Shown here one piece after another: positions 36,494 through 46,524 of a stretch of 64,000 bases of DNA. Every line of letters begins with the position of its first letter. Position 1 is the first letter of the stretch. Position numbers and translations under genes: made by a program. The stretch spans positions 1,178,001 through 1,242,000 of the forward strand of contig NC_006513.1 in NCBI RefSeq assembly GCF_000025965.1, in the 5' to 3' direction. A model generated the notes under the pieces. It saw only the letters and a list, made by a program, of their open reading frames with translations, had not been told where the DNA came from and made no database searches. This DNA comes from Aromatoleum aromaticum EbN1 (GTDB lineage Bacteria; Pseudomonadota; Gammaproteobacteria; Burkholderiales; Rhodocyclaceae).

Positions 36494-37360
36494 ATGACCC
36501 CAATCGAACAATATCTCGCGCCGGCCACTCTCGACGAGGCGGTCGGCATCCTGCAGCAGGGCGAAGTCACGATCCTCGCCGGCGGCACCGACGTGATGCC
36601 GCAGAGCAAGGCGGGACGGCTCGCGATCAAACGCACGCTGATGAACATCCGCCGCATCCCGGAACTGAAAGGCATCGCGCTCGACAATGACGCGATCCGC
36701 ATCGGCGCGCTCACGACGATCACCGAGATCCTCAACGACCCGCTCGTCAAGGAATACCTGCCGGTGCTCGCCGAGGCCTGTGACCACTTCGCGAGCGACC
36801 AGATCCGCAACGCGGGCACGCTCGGCGGCAACATCGGCAACGCCTCGCCCGCCGGCGACACGCTGGTGCCGCTGATCGTGCTCGACGCGGAGGTCGAGCT
36901 CGCATCGAAGCCGAATGGTTCGGTGACGACGCGCCGCATGCCGCTCGCCGAATTTTTCACCGGCCCCGGGAAGACGAAGCGTGCGGCCAACGAACTGCTG
37001 ACCGCGGTGCGCATCCCGCTGCCGAAGCCGGGCCACGTCGCGCGCTTCTTCAAGTTCGGCACGCGCCCCGCGCTCGACATCTCGGCGATCTCGATCGGCA
37101 TCGCCGGCGTGATCGACAACGGCGTGATCTCGCAGGCGCGCGTCGCGTTCGGCGCCGTCGCGCCGACGCCGATCCGCGCGGCGCGCACCGAAGAGGCGCT
37201 CGAAGGCCGGCGCCTCGACGAGGCGACGATCGAAGCGGTCGCGAGCGCCGCGCGCGACGAGGTCAACCCGATCGACGACGTGCGCGCGACCGCGTGGTAC
37301 CGCAAGGAACTGATCCACAACATGACGAAAAGGATGCTCGACCATGTCGCTCAAGCATGA
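36494..37360 (+). CDS. iaaI: FAD-binding subunit of xanthine-dehydrogenase-family Mo hydroxylase
   Basis: 288 residues: 'TILAGGTDVMPQSKAG' and 'ASDQIRNAGTLGGNIGNASPAGDTLVPL' are the two FAD-binding motifs of the CoxM/XdhB family, with a CO-dehydrogenase-flavoprotein C-terminal domain 'FKFGTRPALDISAISIG'. Only one Cys is present, so it lacks the 4Fe-4S insertion of 4-hydroxybenzoyl-CoA reductase beta subunits. Passes electrons from the Fe-S subunit to an external acceptor. The end overlaps the next gene by 17 bp. Confidence 0.88.
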   Translation: MTPIEQYLAPATLDEAVGILQQGEVTILAGGTDVMPQSKAGRLAIKRTLMNIRRIPELKGIALDNDAIRIGALTTITEILNDPLVKEYLPVLAEACDHFASDQIRNAGTLGGNIGNASPAGDTLVPLIVLDAEVELASKPNGSVTTRRMPLAEFFTGPGKTKRAANELLTAVRIPLPKPGHVARFFKFGTRPALDISAISIGIAGVIDNGVISQARVAFGAVAPTPIRAARTEEALEGRRLDEATIEAVASAARDEVNPIDDVRATAWYRKELIHNMTKRMLDHVAQA

Positions 37361-37817
37361 CATCGGCTTTACCCTGAACGGCGTGAAGAAGCGCGTCACC
37401 GTCGACGTCGGCATGACCGCGCTCGACATGCTGCGCGACGTCGTCGGGCTCACCGGCACGAAATACGGCTGCGGCGAAGGCGAATGCGGCGCGTGCACGA
37501 TCCAGGTCGACGGCCTGTCGATGAACTCGTGCCTGATGTTCGCGGTGGACTGCGACGGCCGCAGCCTCGTCACGATCGAAGGTCTTGCCGCCGACCCGCG
37601 CGCCGACGCGCTGCGCGAAGCGTTCGTCGAGCACGGCGCGGTGCAGTGCGGCTTCTGCACGCCGGGCATGGTCGTGCAGGCCGCCCACATCCTCGCGACG
37701 CATCCCGACGCGGACGCCGAGACGATCAAGCGCGGCATCGAAGGCAACCTGTGCCGCTGCACCGGCTACAAGAAGATCGTCGACGCGATCGAATCCGCGT
37801 GCTGCGGCGGAAAATGA
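37344..37817 (+). CDS. iaaJ: 2x[2Fe-2S] subunit of the Mo hydroxylase
   Basis: 157 residues with both cluster motifs: plant-ferredoxin type 'YGCGEGECGACTIQVDG..NSC' and the four-helix bundle 'QCGFCTPGMVVQAA' plus 'NLCRCTGYKKIVDAI'. Standard size for XdhC/CoxS-like small subunits. Links the molybdenum site and the flavin. Confidence 0.9.
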   Translation: MSLKHDIGFTLNGVKKRVTVDVGMTALDMLRDVVGLTGTKYGCGEGECGACTIQVDGLSMNSCLMFAVDCDGRSLVTIEGLAADPRADALREAFVEHGAVQCGFCTPGMVVQAAHILATHPDADAETIKRGIEGNLCRCTGYKKIVDAIESACCGGK

Positions 37818-37828
37818 GGAGCGACGCG

Positions 37829-40240
37829 ATGAATGTTGCAGAGAAGACCCATTTCATCGAGGCCGACACGCTGATCGGCAAGCGCATCCAGAAAAAGGAC
37901 GCGCCCGAGAAGGCGGCCGGCAAGACGCGCTACATCCAGGACATGGTGCTGCCGGGCCAGCTGCACGCGAAGATCCTGCGCTCGGCGCGCGTGCATGCGC
38001 GCATCGTCTCGATCGACACGTCCGCGGCGAAAGCGCTGCCCGGCGTGCATGTCGTGCTGACCGCAGCGGACGTGCCGGACCAGCAGCCGATCGGCGTCGC
38101 GCGCGACCACCTGCCGCTCAAAGGCGAGCGCGTGCGCAGCCTGCGCGACGAGATCGCCGCGGTCGCCGCCGACTCCGAGGAGATCGCCGAAGCCGCGCTG
38201 AAACTGATCCGCGTCGAATACGAGGATCTGCCGATCATCAGCGACCCGCAGGACGCGCTGAAGCCCGGCGCGCCGCTGATCCATCCGGAACCGCACGGCC
38301 CCGACGGCAAGCATCTTCATCTGAAGCCGAACGCGCCGATCGCATTCGCCGGCAAGCCCGACAACATCGCGATGCAGTTCGACTACACGCACGGCGACAT
38401 CGCGCAGGCCGAAGCCGAGTCCGACGTGGTGTTCGAGGACACGTTCAAGCTGCATTACGTGACGCATTGCTGCATGGGCGTGTCGGGCATCATCGCCGAG
38501 TTCGACGCGTCCGGGAATCTCCTGATGTACTCGAACACGCAGGTGCCGTTCCTGCACAAGCGCGAGTTCGCCGAATACCTGCACATGGACCCGAGCCGCA
38601 TCCGCATCATCCAGCCGCCGATCGGTGGCGGCTTCGGCTCGAAGCTCGACATCTACCCGTTCGAAGTCATCTGCATCTTCCTCGCGCGCGCCGCGCAGCG
38701 GCCGGTGAAGATGGTGTTCTCGCGCGAAGAGGAGTTCCTCGCGTCGCCGACGCGCCAGCCGGTGCTGCTGACGCTGCGCTCGGGCTGCAAGAAGGATGGC
38801 ACGCTGACGTTCCGCCAGGTGCACACGCTGCACGACAACGGCGCCTACACGTCGTGGGGCGCGACGACGCCGTTCGTCATGATGCAGACGTTCTCGTCGC
38901 TGTATCGCGTGCCGGCATGCGACTACCACACCACCGCGGTGTACACGAACAACCCGTACGCCGGGTCGTTCCGCGGCTACGGCAACCTGCAGGCGACGTT
39001 CGCGATCGAGCAGCACATGGACATGCTCGCCGAAGCGATCCAGATGGATCCGCTCGAGTTCCGCCTGAAGAACGCGCAGGACGCCGGCGAAGTCACCGGC
39101 CAGGGCATGGTGTTCAAGAGCTGCGGCTTCAAGGAATGCCTGACGACCGCGGCCGAACGCAGCGACTACCAGGCGAAGCACCGCGACAACATCGCGCATC
39201 GCGGCGACGCCGGCCCGATCAAGCGCGGCATCGGCATCGCGTCGATGCTGCACGTCGGCGGCGGCGCGAAGATTTATCCGTCGGACGGCTGCGGCACGAT
39301 CCTGAAGCTCGACGACTTCGCGAACGTCACGCTGATCACCGGCGCGTCCGAGATCGGCCAAGGCTCGGAGACGGTGCTGTCGCAGCTCGTCTGCGAGGAG
39401 CTCGGCCTGCCGATCTCGGCGGTCACGGTCGTCAACAACGACACCGCGATCACGCCGTGGGACGTCGGCGTGCATGCGAGCCGCACGACTTTCATCGCCG
39501 GCAATTCGGCGATCGGCGCGGCGAAGAAGGCGAAAGCGAAGATCCTCGCGGCGGCGGCGAAGAAGCACGGCTGTGACGAGACCTCGCTCGACCTGCGCGG
39601 CGGCTTTGTCATCCACGCCGATACCGGCGAGCCGGTCGTCGAGCTTGCGCGGCTGATGCGCAACCTGCACTTCTCCGACAAGGCCGAGCTCGTCATGACG
39701 ACGTTCTACTACGAGCCGCCCAGCGTGCATCAGGACAAGGGCTTCAAGGGCGACGTGTCGGCGGCGTACGCGTGGGCGACGCAGGTCGTCGAAGTCGAGG
39801 TCGACACCGACACCGGCATCGTGAAGATGACGAAAGTCACCGGCGCGCACGACGTCGGCCGCGTGCTGAACCGCCTCGGCATCGAAGGCCAGATCGAAGG
39901 CGGCGTCGTCATGGGCCAGGGCTACGCGCTGACCGAGAACCTGATCGTCGACAACGGCGTCACGCGCAATCCGAACTTCCGCGACTACAAGCTCGTCACC
40001 GCGCCGGAAATCCCCGAGATGGACATCTCGTTCATCGAGTCGATGGACGGCGAAGGCCCGCAGGGCGCGAAAGGCGTCGGCGAAGCGCCGTCGATCTGCA
40101 TCGCCGCAGCTGCCGCGAACGCGATCTACAACGCGACCGGCGTGCGCATCTTCGCGCTGCCTTTCACGCCGGAAGCGGTCTACCGGGCATTGCGCGGCAA
40201 AACACCGAAACCCCATTGGCAAGCGTGGAGACCGGCATGA
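37829..40240 (+). CDS. iaaK: Molybdenum-cofactor large subunit of the indoleacetyl hydroxylase
   Basis: 803 residues from [35 protein letters not shown]. Two xanthine-dehydrogenase Mo-binding domains, with '[13 protein letters not shown]', '[19 protein letters not shown]', '[15 protein letters not shown]' (Moco-binding Gln) and the catalytic-Glu motif '[21 protein letters not shown]'. Predicted to add water-derived oxygen at C2 of the indole ring, giving 2-oxoindole-acetate or its CoA ester, without O2. Followed 22 bp later by the second REP-like repeat. Confidence 0.9.
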
Positions 40241-40262
40241 GCGTCGATCACCATGGGGCAAC

Positions 40263-40341
40263 CGTAGGGCGGATGAGCCGCGCAGCGGCGTTATCCGCCG
40301 TATGCCATTCGGCGGAAGGCGCTTCGCTTTTCCGCCCTACG
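40263..40341. repeat. REP-like palindromic repeat, copy 2
   Basis: A 79-bp element with CGTAGGGCGG/CCGCCCTACG inverted ends, closely similar to copy 1 at 31480-31560 (2-bp shorter, a few changes). It lies in the 145-bp gap between the Mo subunit and the CoA-transferase genes. No flanking direct duplication is visible here. Confidence 0.85.
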
Positions 40342-40385
40342 TCCTGCGGTGCCCGGGCAAGCTCCAACGAATGGAAGGCAGTCGA

Positions 40386-41579
40386 ATGAAGCGCAGAACG
40401 GTCCTCTCGATGGAGCAGGCGCTGTCGATGCCGTACGCGACGCTGCGCTTCGCACAGCTCGGCTGGCGCGTGATCCGCCTCGAATCGACGCCCTCCCGTG
40501 GCGGCCTGCCCGGCGACCCGAACCGCTACATCGGCGCGAACGTCGTCGATGACGACCGGCGCACGTATTTCATCGCGCCCAACGTCGGCAAGGAGGCGAT
40601 CGCGATCAACCTGAAGGAGCCCGACGGCCAGGCGCTGTTGCGGCGCCTCCTCGTCGAGCTCGACGTCGACGTGTTCTGCTGCAACACCGTGCCGCGCCGC
40701 TATGAGCAGCTCGGCATCGACTACGAGACGCTGAGCCGCACGAAGCCCGACCTGATCTGGGCCGGCATCTCGGCGATGGGCCCGGACTACCCGGACGCGC
40801 CGGGCTACGACCCGGTGCTGCAGGCGATGGCAGGCTACATGGAGCTCACCGGCGACGCCGACGGCCCGCCGACGCTCGCCGGCGTGCCGATCGTCGACCT
40901 CAAGGCGGGCGACGAAGTGTTCGCCAACGTCATGCTCGCGCTGCTCGAACGCGCCGAGACGGGCAAAGGCAGCCGCATCGACGTGTCGATGCTGCAGGCC
41001 GCGGCGTCGTGGCTCATCACGACGCTGCCCTTGCTCGACTTCGACTGCCAGCCGGCGGAGATCACGCGCTGCGGCAACGCGCACCGCAAGTTCATCCCGA
41101 CCAACGTCTACCCGACTGCGGACGGCTTCATCTACATGGCGATCGGCAGCGACGTGCAGTGGCGCCGGCTCACCGAGATCCCGAAGTTCGCCTCGCTCGG
41201 CGCGGCCCCCCGCGCGACGAACGAAGGGCGCCACAAAGAGCGCGACGCGATCCACCGCGACATGGCGGCCGTGACGACGCGCTTCGCGACGGCGGAGATC
41301 GCCGCGGATTTTCGCGACGCGACGATCCCGCACGCGCCGATCCACGACATTCCGGCGGTGCGCGACATGGAAGCGGTGCGCCGCCGCCTGACGACGACGC
41401 GCACCCCCGACGGCCGGCTCGTGCACATGCAGCCGATGGCCGTCGACGTCGCCGGTGCGAGCGGGGAACTGGCGTTTCCGGCGAAGTACGGGCAGGACAC
41501 CTGCGCGGTGCTGCGCGAAGCGGGCTACGCGGACGAGGCGATCGCGCAGCTGCGCGAACGGGGCATCGTCGCGGGGTGA
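40386..41579 (+). CDS. iaaL: CaiB/BaiF family CoA-transferase (phenylsuccinyl-CoA type)
   Basis: 397 residues from [34 protein letters not shown]. The family-III CoA-transferase fold is shown by '[23 protein letters not shown]', '[13 protein letters not shown]', the catalytic Asp in '[35 protein letters not shown]', and '[15 protein letters not shown]'. IaaL of A. aromaticum is a phenylsuccinyl-CoA transferase; it would move CoA to the other carboxyl of the ring-opened dicarboxylate so the mutase can act. A weak GGAAGG site precedes the start after the repeat element. Confidence 0.87.
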
Positions 41580-41602
41580 GCGTGCCGCAACGCGCGGCAC
41601 GC
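41580..41602 (+). terminator. GC-rich hairpin directly after iaaL
   Basis: GCGTGCCGC-AACGC-GCGGCACGC, perfect 9-bp stem starting at the stop codon. No T-run follows; likely an mRNA 3' end or a Rho-assisted stop before the binding-protein gene. Confidence 0.5.
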
Positions 41603-41796
41603 AGCGAAAGGCGGCTCGACTGCAGCGTGTCGGGCCGGCGCGGGCGCTGCACCGGGAGAGGCAGCTCGCGCCGTATTTCCCATGCATCCCGGAAAGCATT
41701 TTCCAGCGACAGCGAGGTAAGTCTTCCGAACCCTGAGTTCTTCACGCGCAGCAGCAATCCGGTCTTTTTGGTCCACACCGCAGGAGACAAGAAAAC

Positions 41797-42945
41797 ATGA
41801 AAATGAAAACGATGCTGATGGTCCTGTCAGGCCTTTTCCTGACAGCGTCCCTGCCGGCCCACGCGCAGGTCAGAATCGGCGTGGTTTCATCCGCGACCGG
41901 CCCGACAGCGCTGGTCGGCATTCCGCAGAAGAACACGGTGGCGCTGCTGCCGGCGAAGATCGGCGACCTCACCGTCGAGTACATCGCGCTCGACGACGCG
42001 AGCGACCCGACTGCGTCGGTGACCGCGGTCAAGAAGCTGATCTCGGAACAGAACGTCGACGCGATCATCGGGCCCTCCGGCTCGCCGAACGCGATGGGCG
42101 TGATCCAGTTCATCGCCGAGGCCGGCGTGCCGCTGCTCGCGCCGGTCGGCACCGCGGCGGTCGTCACGCCGATGGACGACAAGAAGAAATGGGTGTTCAA
42201 GACCACCCAGAACGACGACATCATCGCCAGGGCGCTGATGGAGCACATGGTCAAGAGCGGCGTGAAGACGGTCGGCTTCATCGGCGTCGGCGACCCGTAC
42301 GGCGAAAACTGGTACAAGGTGTTCTCGGCGCTCGCCGCGGCGAACGACATCAAGATCACCGCGAACGAGCGCTTCCAGCGCCAGGACGCGTCGGTCACCG
42401 GGCAGAGCCTGAAGGTCCTCGGCGCGAACCCTGACGCGGTGCTCGTCGCCGCCGCCGGCGGGCCTGCAGTGCTGCCGCAGACGACGCTGCGCGACCAGGG
42501 CTACACCGGCCGGATCTACCAGACCCACGGCGCCGCGCTGCCGGACTTCCTCAAGCTCGGCGGCAAGAAGGTCGAAGGCACGATCCTCGCCGCGAGCCTG
42601 ATGCTGGTGCTGCCCGAGATCGCCGACAGCAACCCGTCGAAGAAGGTCGCGACCGAGTACATCGCCGCGTACGAAAAGGCGTACGGCTCGCGGCCGGCGA
42701 CCTTCGGCGCCAACGTCTATGACGCCGGCCTGCTGCTGCAGCAGGCGATCCCGCTCGCGGCAAAAACCGCGAAGCCCGGCACGAAAGCGTTCCGCGCGGC
42801 GCTGCGCGACAGCCTCGAACAGACCACCGAGCTGATCGGCACGCAGGGCGTCTACAACATGACGAAGGACGACCACAGCGGCTTCGACGAACGCGGCCGC
42901 GTGCTGATCGCCGTCAAGGACGGCGGCTGGACGCTGGCGAAGTAA
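41797..42945 (+). CDS. Periplasmic branched-chain-amino-acid-type binding protein
   Basis: 382 residues with signal peptide [23 protein letters not shown] and mature start [18 protein letters not shown], a Peripla_BP_6 (LivJ-like) lobe pair: '[31 protein letters not shown]', '[17 protein letters not shown]'. A periplasmic binding protein is reported in the iaa cluster and was indoleacetate-induced; it probably captures indoleacetate or a related aromatic acid. No permease or ATPase genes of this transporter lie nearby, so the partner must be elsewhere. Preceded by AGGAGA. Confidence 0.87.
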   Translation: MKMKTMLMVLSGLFLTASLPAHAQVRIGVVSSATGPTALVGIPQKNTVALLPAKIGDLTVEYIALDDASDPTASVTAVKKLISEQNVDAIIGPSGSPNAMGVIQFIAEAGVPLLAPVGTAAVVTPMDDKKKWVFKTTQNDDIIARALMEHMVKSGVKTVGFIGVGDPYGENWYKVFSALAAANDIKITANERFQRQDASVTGQSLKVLGANPDAVLVAAAGGPAVLPQTTLRDQGYTGRIYQTHGAALPDFLKLGGKKVEGTILAASLMLVLPEIADSNPSKKVATEYIAAYEKAYGSRPATFGANVYDAGLLLQQAIPLAAKTAKPGTKAFRAALRDSLEQTTELIGTQGVYNMTKDDHSGFDERGRVLIAVKDGGWTLAK

Positions 42946-42948
42946 GCG

Positions 42949-42991
42949 CCAACGGGGCCGCGCCGTCGCACAGGTGCCGTGCCCCCGTTGG
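42949..42991 (+). terminator. Hairpin after the binding-protein gene
   Basis: CCAACGGGG and CCCCGTTGG pair around a 25-bp loop, 3 bp after the stop. Likely transcription end; no strong T-run. Confidence 0.45.
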
Positions 42992-43163
42992 AAAGGCAGC
43001 ATCGGCGGGGAATGGCGGTTGCAGGCGCACAGCGGCACTGCGCAAAGGAAATCCCGCTCGATGTTCGGCCAGACGGAAGAATGGGTGCGTACCGGCGTCG
43101 AGTGGCACGGGCAGGCACGACGCCAAACCGCACGCCATGACGACTGCGCCCCTCATCCGTCGC

Positions 43164-43868
43164 TCACGGATAGCCCGCGCTGCGCGCGACCTCGTCCCGC
43201 GTCATCGTCAGCCGCACCCGCCCCTCGCCCCAGTCGATGCGATCCAGCGCTTCGACGGGGATCAGGACGTGCCCGCTCCCCACCCAGGGGCGCTTGTCGA
43301 CGAGCAGGTAGCTGACGCGCCAGTCCTCGTCGTCGATGAGGAAGTCCTCGACGATGCCGATCGTGCCATCGGTCGCCTCGATGTCGTATGCGATCACTTC
43401 CGCGCCGCTGCGCAGATGGGAGCGTTCAGCGGCTTCGATCTCGCGTTCGGCAATCGCTTCCAGCTGGCTCACTTCGTTCCCGGGGCGCAGCTGCGCCGTT
43501 CCGAGCAGCATGCCGAACGAGCCGCCGACCCGGCTGGGCGGGTCGTTCCGGTAATGGTCATCGCGATAATGGGCACCATGCGCCATTTCGTAATATCTCG
43601 AGACGGGGTGGCCGTTGGCGACAGGCGGGCTCTTTTCGATCTGCTCGCGCGTCAGCTTCGTCAGAATCGCTTCGTCGCTCCAGGCTCCCGGACGAATCGC
43701 CCGCGGCGAGATCAGCACCTCGCGCTTGCGCAGCCAGTTCGCGGACCGGACGACAAAATAGCGCACACCCCACCCTTCGGCGTCGAAGTACACATCCTCG
43801 ACGCAGCCGATCGTGCCGTCAGTGGCATCGATCGGGTAACCCTGCAACTTCGTGAGTCGATAGAACAT
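43164..43868 (-). CDS. Double PRC-barrel protein (1)
   Basis: 234 residues with two PRC-barrel domains: N-terminal '[27 protein letters not shown]' and C-terminal '[28 protein letters not shown]', with a charged linker in between. A paralogue lies at 45605-46318. Such proteins are often linked to cell-envelope or photosynthetic-type complexes or general stress; the function here is unknown. Divergent from the sorbosone dehydrogenase gene across 200 bp. Confidence 0.8.
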   Translation of the reverse strand: MFYRLTKLQGYPIDATDGTIGCVEDVYFDAEGWGVRYFVVRSANWLRKREVLISPRAIRPGAWSDEAILTKLTREQIEKSPPVANGHPVSRYYEMAHGAHYRDDHYRNDPPSRVGGSFGMLLGTAQLRPGNEVSQLEAIAEREIEAAERSHLRSGAEVIAYDIEATDGTIGIVEDFLIDDEDWRVSYLLVDKRPWVGSGHVLIPVEALDRIDWGEGRVRLTMTRDEVARSAGYP

Positions 43869-44069
43869 CGCGGTCTCCTTTGGCCCGCCAGTTACAGCGA
43901 AAACCGCTCCGCCCGGCGGTCACGGTCCGTCATTCGCGGTGTCGGCTCCTTCAGCGTCCTTTCGCCGCGCCGGCTCGCACCATGGTGTCCGATTGGCAAG
44001 CCCCATGCCTGCCCGGGGCGGCACGCGGCTTGCATGGGCTTCGCCCCGAGCGGGCGAGGAGACGAGACC

Positions 44070-45527
44070 ATGACAGATTCCGACATCACGCCGACAGTGG
44101 CGCGCAGCACCCGGCATGACTTGCGAAAGGGAACGGTGCCTGGCGCCTGGCCGGTAGCGGCGCCCGCCTTGGGCCGTCCTCCCGGCCGCCCGGCGCTCCT
44201 GGCCCTGCTGTGCTCGCTGAGCCTCGCCGCGTGCACCGAGACTGCGCGGCTGCCCCCTTCCGCGAGCCTCGGCCCCGACCCGGTGCTGCCGCCACCGGCG
44301 AAGTCGCTGATCCCGACTGTCGATATTGCCCCGGCGGTCGGCTGGCCGTCGGGCGCGCAGCCCGTCGGCGCGCCCGGCGCGCGCGTCCAGGCTTTTGCCG
44401 GCGACCTCGACCATCCGCGCTGGCTGTACGTGCTGCCCAACGGCGACGTGCTGGTCGCCGAGACCAACGCGCCGCCGCGCCCGAAAGACAGGCAGGGCAT
44501 CAAAGGCTGGGTCATGGCGCAGGTGATGAAGCGTGCCGGCGCGGCAGTGCCGAGCGCGAACCGCATCACGCTGTTGCGCGATGCCGATGGCGACGGCGTC
44601 GCCGAAGGGCGGTTCGCGTTTCTCGAAGGGCTCAACTCGCCGTTCGGCATGACGCTCGTCGGCAGCGACCTGTACGTCGCAAACACCGATGCGCTGGTGC
44701 GCTTTCCGTACCGCGACGGCGACACGACAATCGCCGCCGCCGGCGTCCCGGTCGTCGCGCTGCCGGGCGGGCCGCGCAACCACCACTGGACGAAGAACGT
44801 CATCGCCAGCCCGGACGGCGCGCGGCTCTACGTGACGGTCGGCTCGAACAGCAACGTCGCCGAGCACGGCATCGACGCCGAGGCCGGCCGCGCGGCGATC
44901 TGGGAAGTCGACCCGGCGACTGGGGCGCACCGCATTTTCGCGAGCGGCCTGCGCAACCCCAACGGCCTCGACTGGGAGCCGCACACCGGCCGGTTGTGGA
45001 CCGTCGTCAACGAGCGCGACGAGCTCGGCAGCGACCTCGTGCCGGACTTCCTGACATCGGTCGTCGACGGCGGCTTCTACGGCTGGCCATACAGCTACTT
45101 CGGCGCGCACGTCGATGAGCGGGTCAAACCGGCGCGCCCCGAACTCGTTGCCCGCGCGATCAAGCCGGACTACGCGCTGGTGCCGCACAGCGCGGCGCTC
45201 GGGCTCGTGTTCGGCGAAAAAAGCGCGCTGCCGCCGCCACTTCGCGACGGCGCCTTCATCGGCCTGCACGGCTCGTGGAACCGCCGGCCGCCGAGCGGCT
45301 ACAAAGTCGTCTTCGTCCCGTTCTCCGCCGGCGCTCCAGCCGGCGAGCCGATCGACGTGCTGACCGGCTTCGTCAATGACGACGGCGAGGCCCAGGGGCG
45401 GCCGGTCGGCGTCGCGATCGACAGCCGCGGCGCACTGCTCGTCGCGGACGACGTCGGCAATGTCGTCTGGCGCGTGTCGGCCAGCGGTGACGCAACAGGC
45501 GCCGCGACGCGCGGAAGCGCGCAGTGA
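44070..45527 (+). CDS. PQQ-dependent sorbosone/sugar dehydrogenase-like lipoprotein
   Basis: 485 residues. Near residue 54 a lipobox 'SLSLAAC' follows a hydrophobic stretch, so the mature protein is probably a lipid-anchored periplasmic protein; a shorter start within the first 50 residues is possible. Beta-propeller of the glucose/sorbosone dehydrogenase family: '[19 protein letters not shown]', '[18 protein letters not shown]', '[29 protein letters not shown]' and '[17 protein letters not shown]'. May oxidise a sugar or aldehyde with PQQ; substrate unknown. ATG 44070 follows GAGGAGACGAG. Confidence 0.82.
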   Translation: MTDSDITPTVARSTRHDLRKGTVPGAWPVAAPALGRPPGRPALLALLCSLSLAACTETARLPPSASLGPDPVLPPPAKSLIPTVDIAPAVGWPSGAQPVGAPGARVQAFAGDLDHPRWLYVLPNGDVLVAETNAPPRPKDRQGIKGWVMAQVMKRAGAAVPSANRITLLRDADGDGVAEGRFAFLEGLNSPFGMTLVGSDLYVANTDALVRFPYRDGDTTIAAAGVPVVALPGGPRNHHWTKNVIASPDGARLYVTVGSNSNVAEHGIDAEAGRAAIWEVDPATGAHRIFASGLRNPNGLDWEPHTGRLWTVVNERDELGSDLVPDFLTSVVDGGFYGWPYSYFGAHVDERVKPARPELVARAIKPDYALVPHSAALGLVFGEKSALPPPLRDGAFIGLHGSWNRRPPSGYKVVFVPFSAGAPAGEPIDVLTGFVNDDGEAQGRPVGVAIDSRGALLVADDVGNVVWRVSASGDATGAATRGSAQ

Positions 45528-45604
45528 AGTTCTTTCAAGGCGGGTGTAGTTCTTGCCGGGGTGCCGGGTCCAGCGAGTTTCTGCACCCCACCGGCGCAGA
45601 ACGT

Positions 45605-46318
45605 CTACGCCTTCGATGCCTTCTCGACCTCTGCACGCGCAATATTCAGGCGCACTTCGCGCGTCGCCCAATCGACTTTCGCCACGGCGCTGGTCGGCAG
45701 CCGCAGGTGGTCGCTCGGCAGCCACGTGCGCGTATCGATGACGATGTCCGTGATCCGCCAGTCGCTGTCGTCGATGACGAAGTCCTCGATGTGTCCGGCC
45801 GGCCCGTCGGTTGCGACGAGCCGGTAGCCGATCACTTCCTCGCTGCTGCGCAGATGCGACTCGCGGGCGCGCTGCTCGGCTTCCTTCAGCTCGCGCACGC
45901 GCTCGCCGGGAGCCACTCCGCCAGGAGGCGTGGTCACCGACGGTTCACCGCTGATCGGGTGCTGCGACGCGCCCCACAGGTAAGGCCCGTCCCAGTAGAA
46001 GGGGTAACCGTAGTAGTTTGCGTGCGCTTCCTCGAACTGGCGTGACACCGGCATGTCCTGGTCCGCCCCGGGGCTGTTGCGCACCTGCTCGCGAGTCAGC
46101 GCGACCGCGATCTCCCGCTCGCTGCCGGCGTCACGCCGGATCGAGGACGGCGAGATCAGCACCTTGCGTCCGCCGATCCCCTCGTCGCCCGCTTCGACTT
46201 CGAGGTAGCGCACGACCCAGCGCGCGTCGTCCAGATACACGTCGCGCACCGCGCCGATCCTGCCGTCCGTCGCGACGAGATGCCGATCGAACAATTCGCC
46301 CTTCGCCCTGAGAAGCAT
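45605..46318 (-). CDS. Double PRC-barrel protein (2)
   Basis: 237 residues, the same two-barrel layout as the gene at 43164-43868: 'VATDGRIGAVRDVYLDDARWVVRYLEV' and 'VATDGPAGHIEDFVIDDSDWRITDIVIDT'. The linker has a Tyr/Pro-rich 'YYGYPFYWDGPYLWGA'. The two copies flank the sorbosone-dehydrogenase-like gene, which suggests a local duplication. Function unknown. Confidence 0.8.
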   Translation of the reverse strand: MLLRAKGELFDRHLVATDGRIGAVRDVYLDDARWVVRYLEVEAGDEGIGGRKVLISPSSIRRDAGSEREIAVALTREQVRNSPGADQDMPVSRQFEEAHANYYGYPFYWDGPYLWGASQHPISGEPSVTTPPGGVAPGERVRELKEAEQRARESHLRSSEEVIGYRLVATDGPAGHIEDFVIDDSDWRITDIVIDTRTWLPSDHLRLPTSAVAKVDWATREVRLNIARAEVEKASKA

Positions 46319-46524
46319 GGCTGCCTCCGTGAATTAGGTCGTCATGGCGGGTGATCAGCAAACAGCGTTCCGCGCAGCGCGGGCGGCTGGTATCTGACCA
46401 CCGGGCGACGGTCGGGAAAGCCCTGCACGAACCTGGCTGCCGTTCGCCCCCCTTCACGGCGCCGGGCAACGGCATCGCCGACTCGAACAAGGTTGTCGAT
46501 GCGAGGCGCGCGGCGCCGAATAGA

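Noticed and set aside
36494-40240. 4-hydroxybenzoyl-CoA reductase as identity of the Mo enzyme
   Set aside because: The FAD subunit is short and has only one Cys, so the 4Fe-4S insertion diagnostic of that reductase is missing; the context is indoleacetate degradation.
37766-40261. 831-codon minus-strand frame
   Set aside because: Antisense to the Mo large subunit, Arg/Asp/Val-rich with no motif.
46319-46524. FNR/DNR box before nnrS
   Set aside because: I looked for TTGAT-N4-ATCAA and found only weak partial matches.
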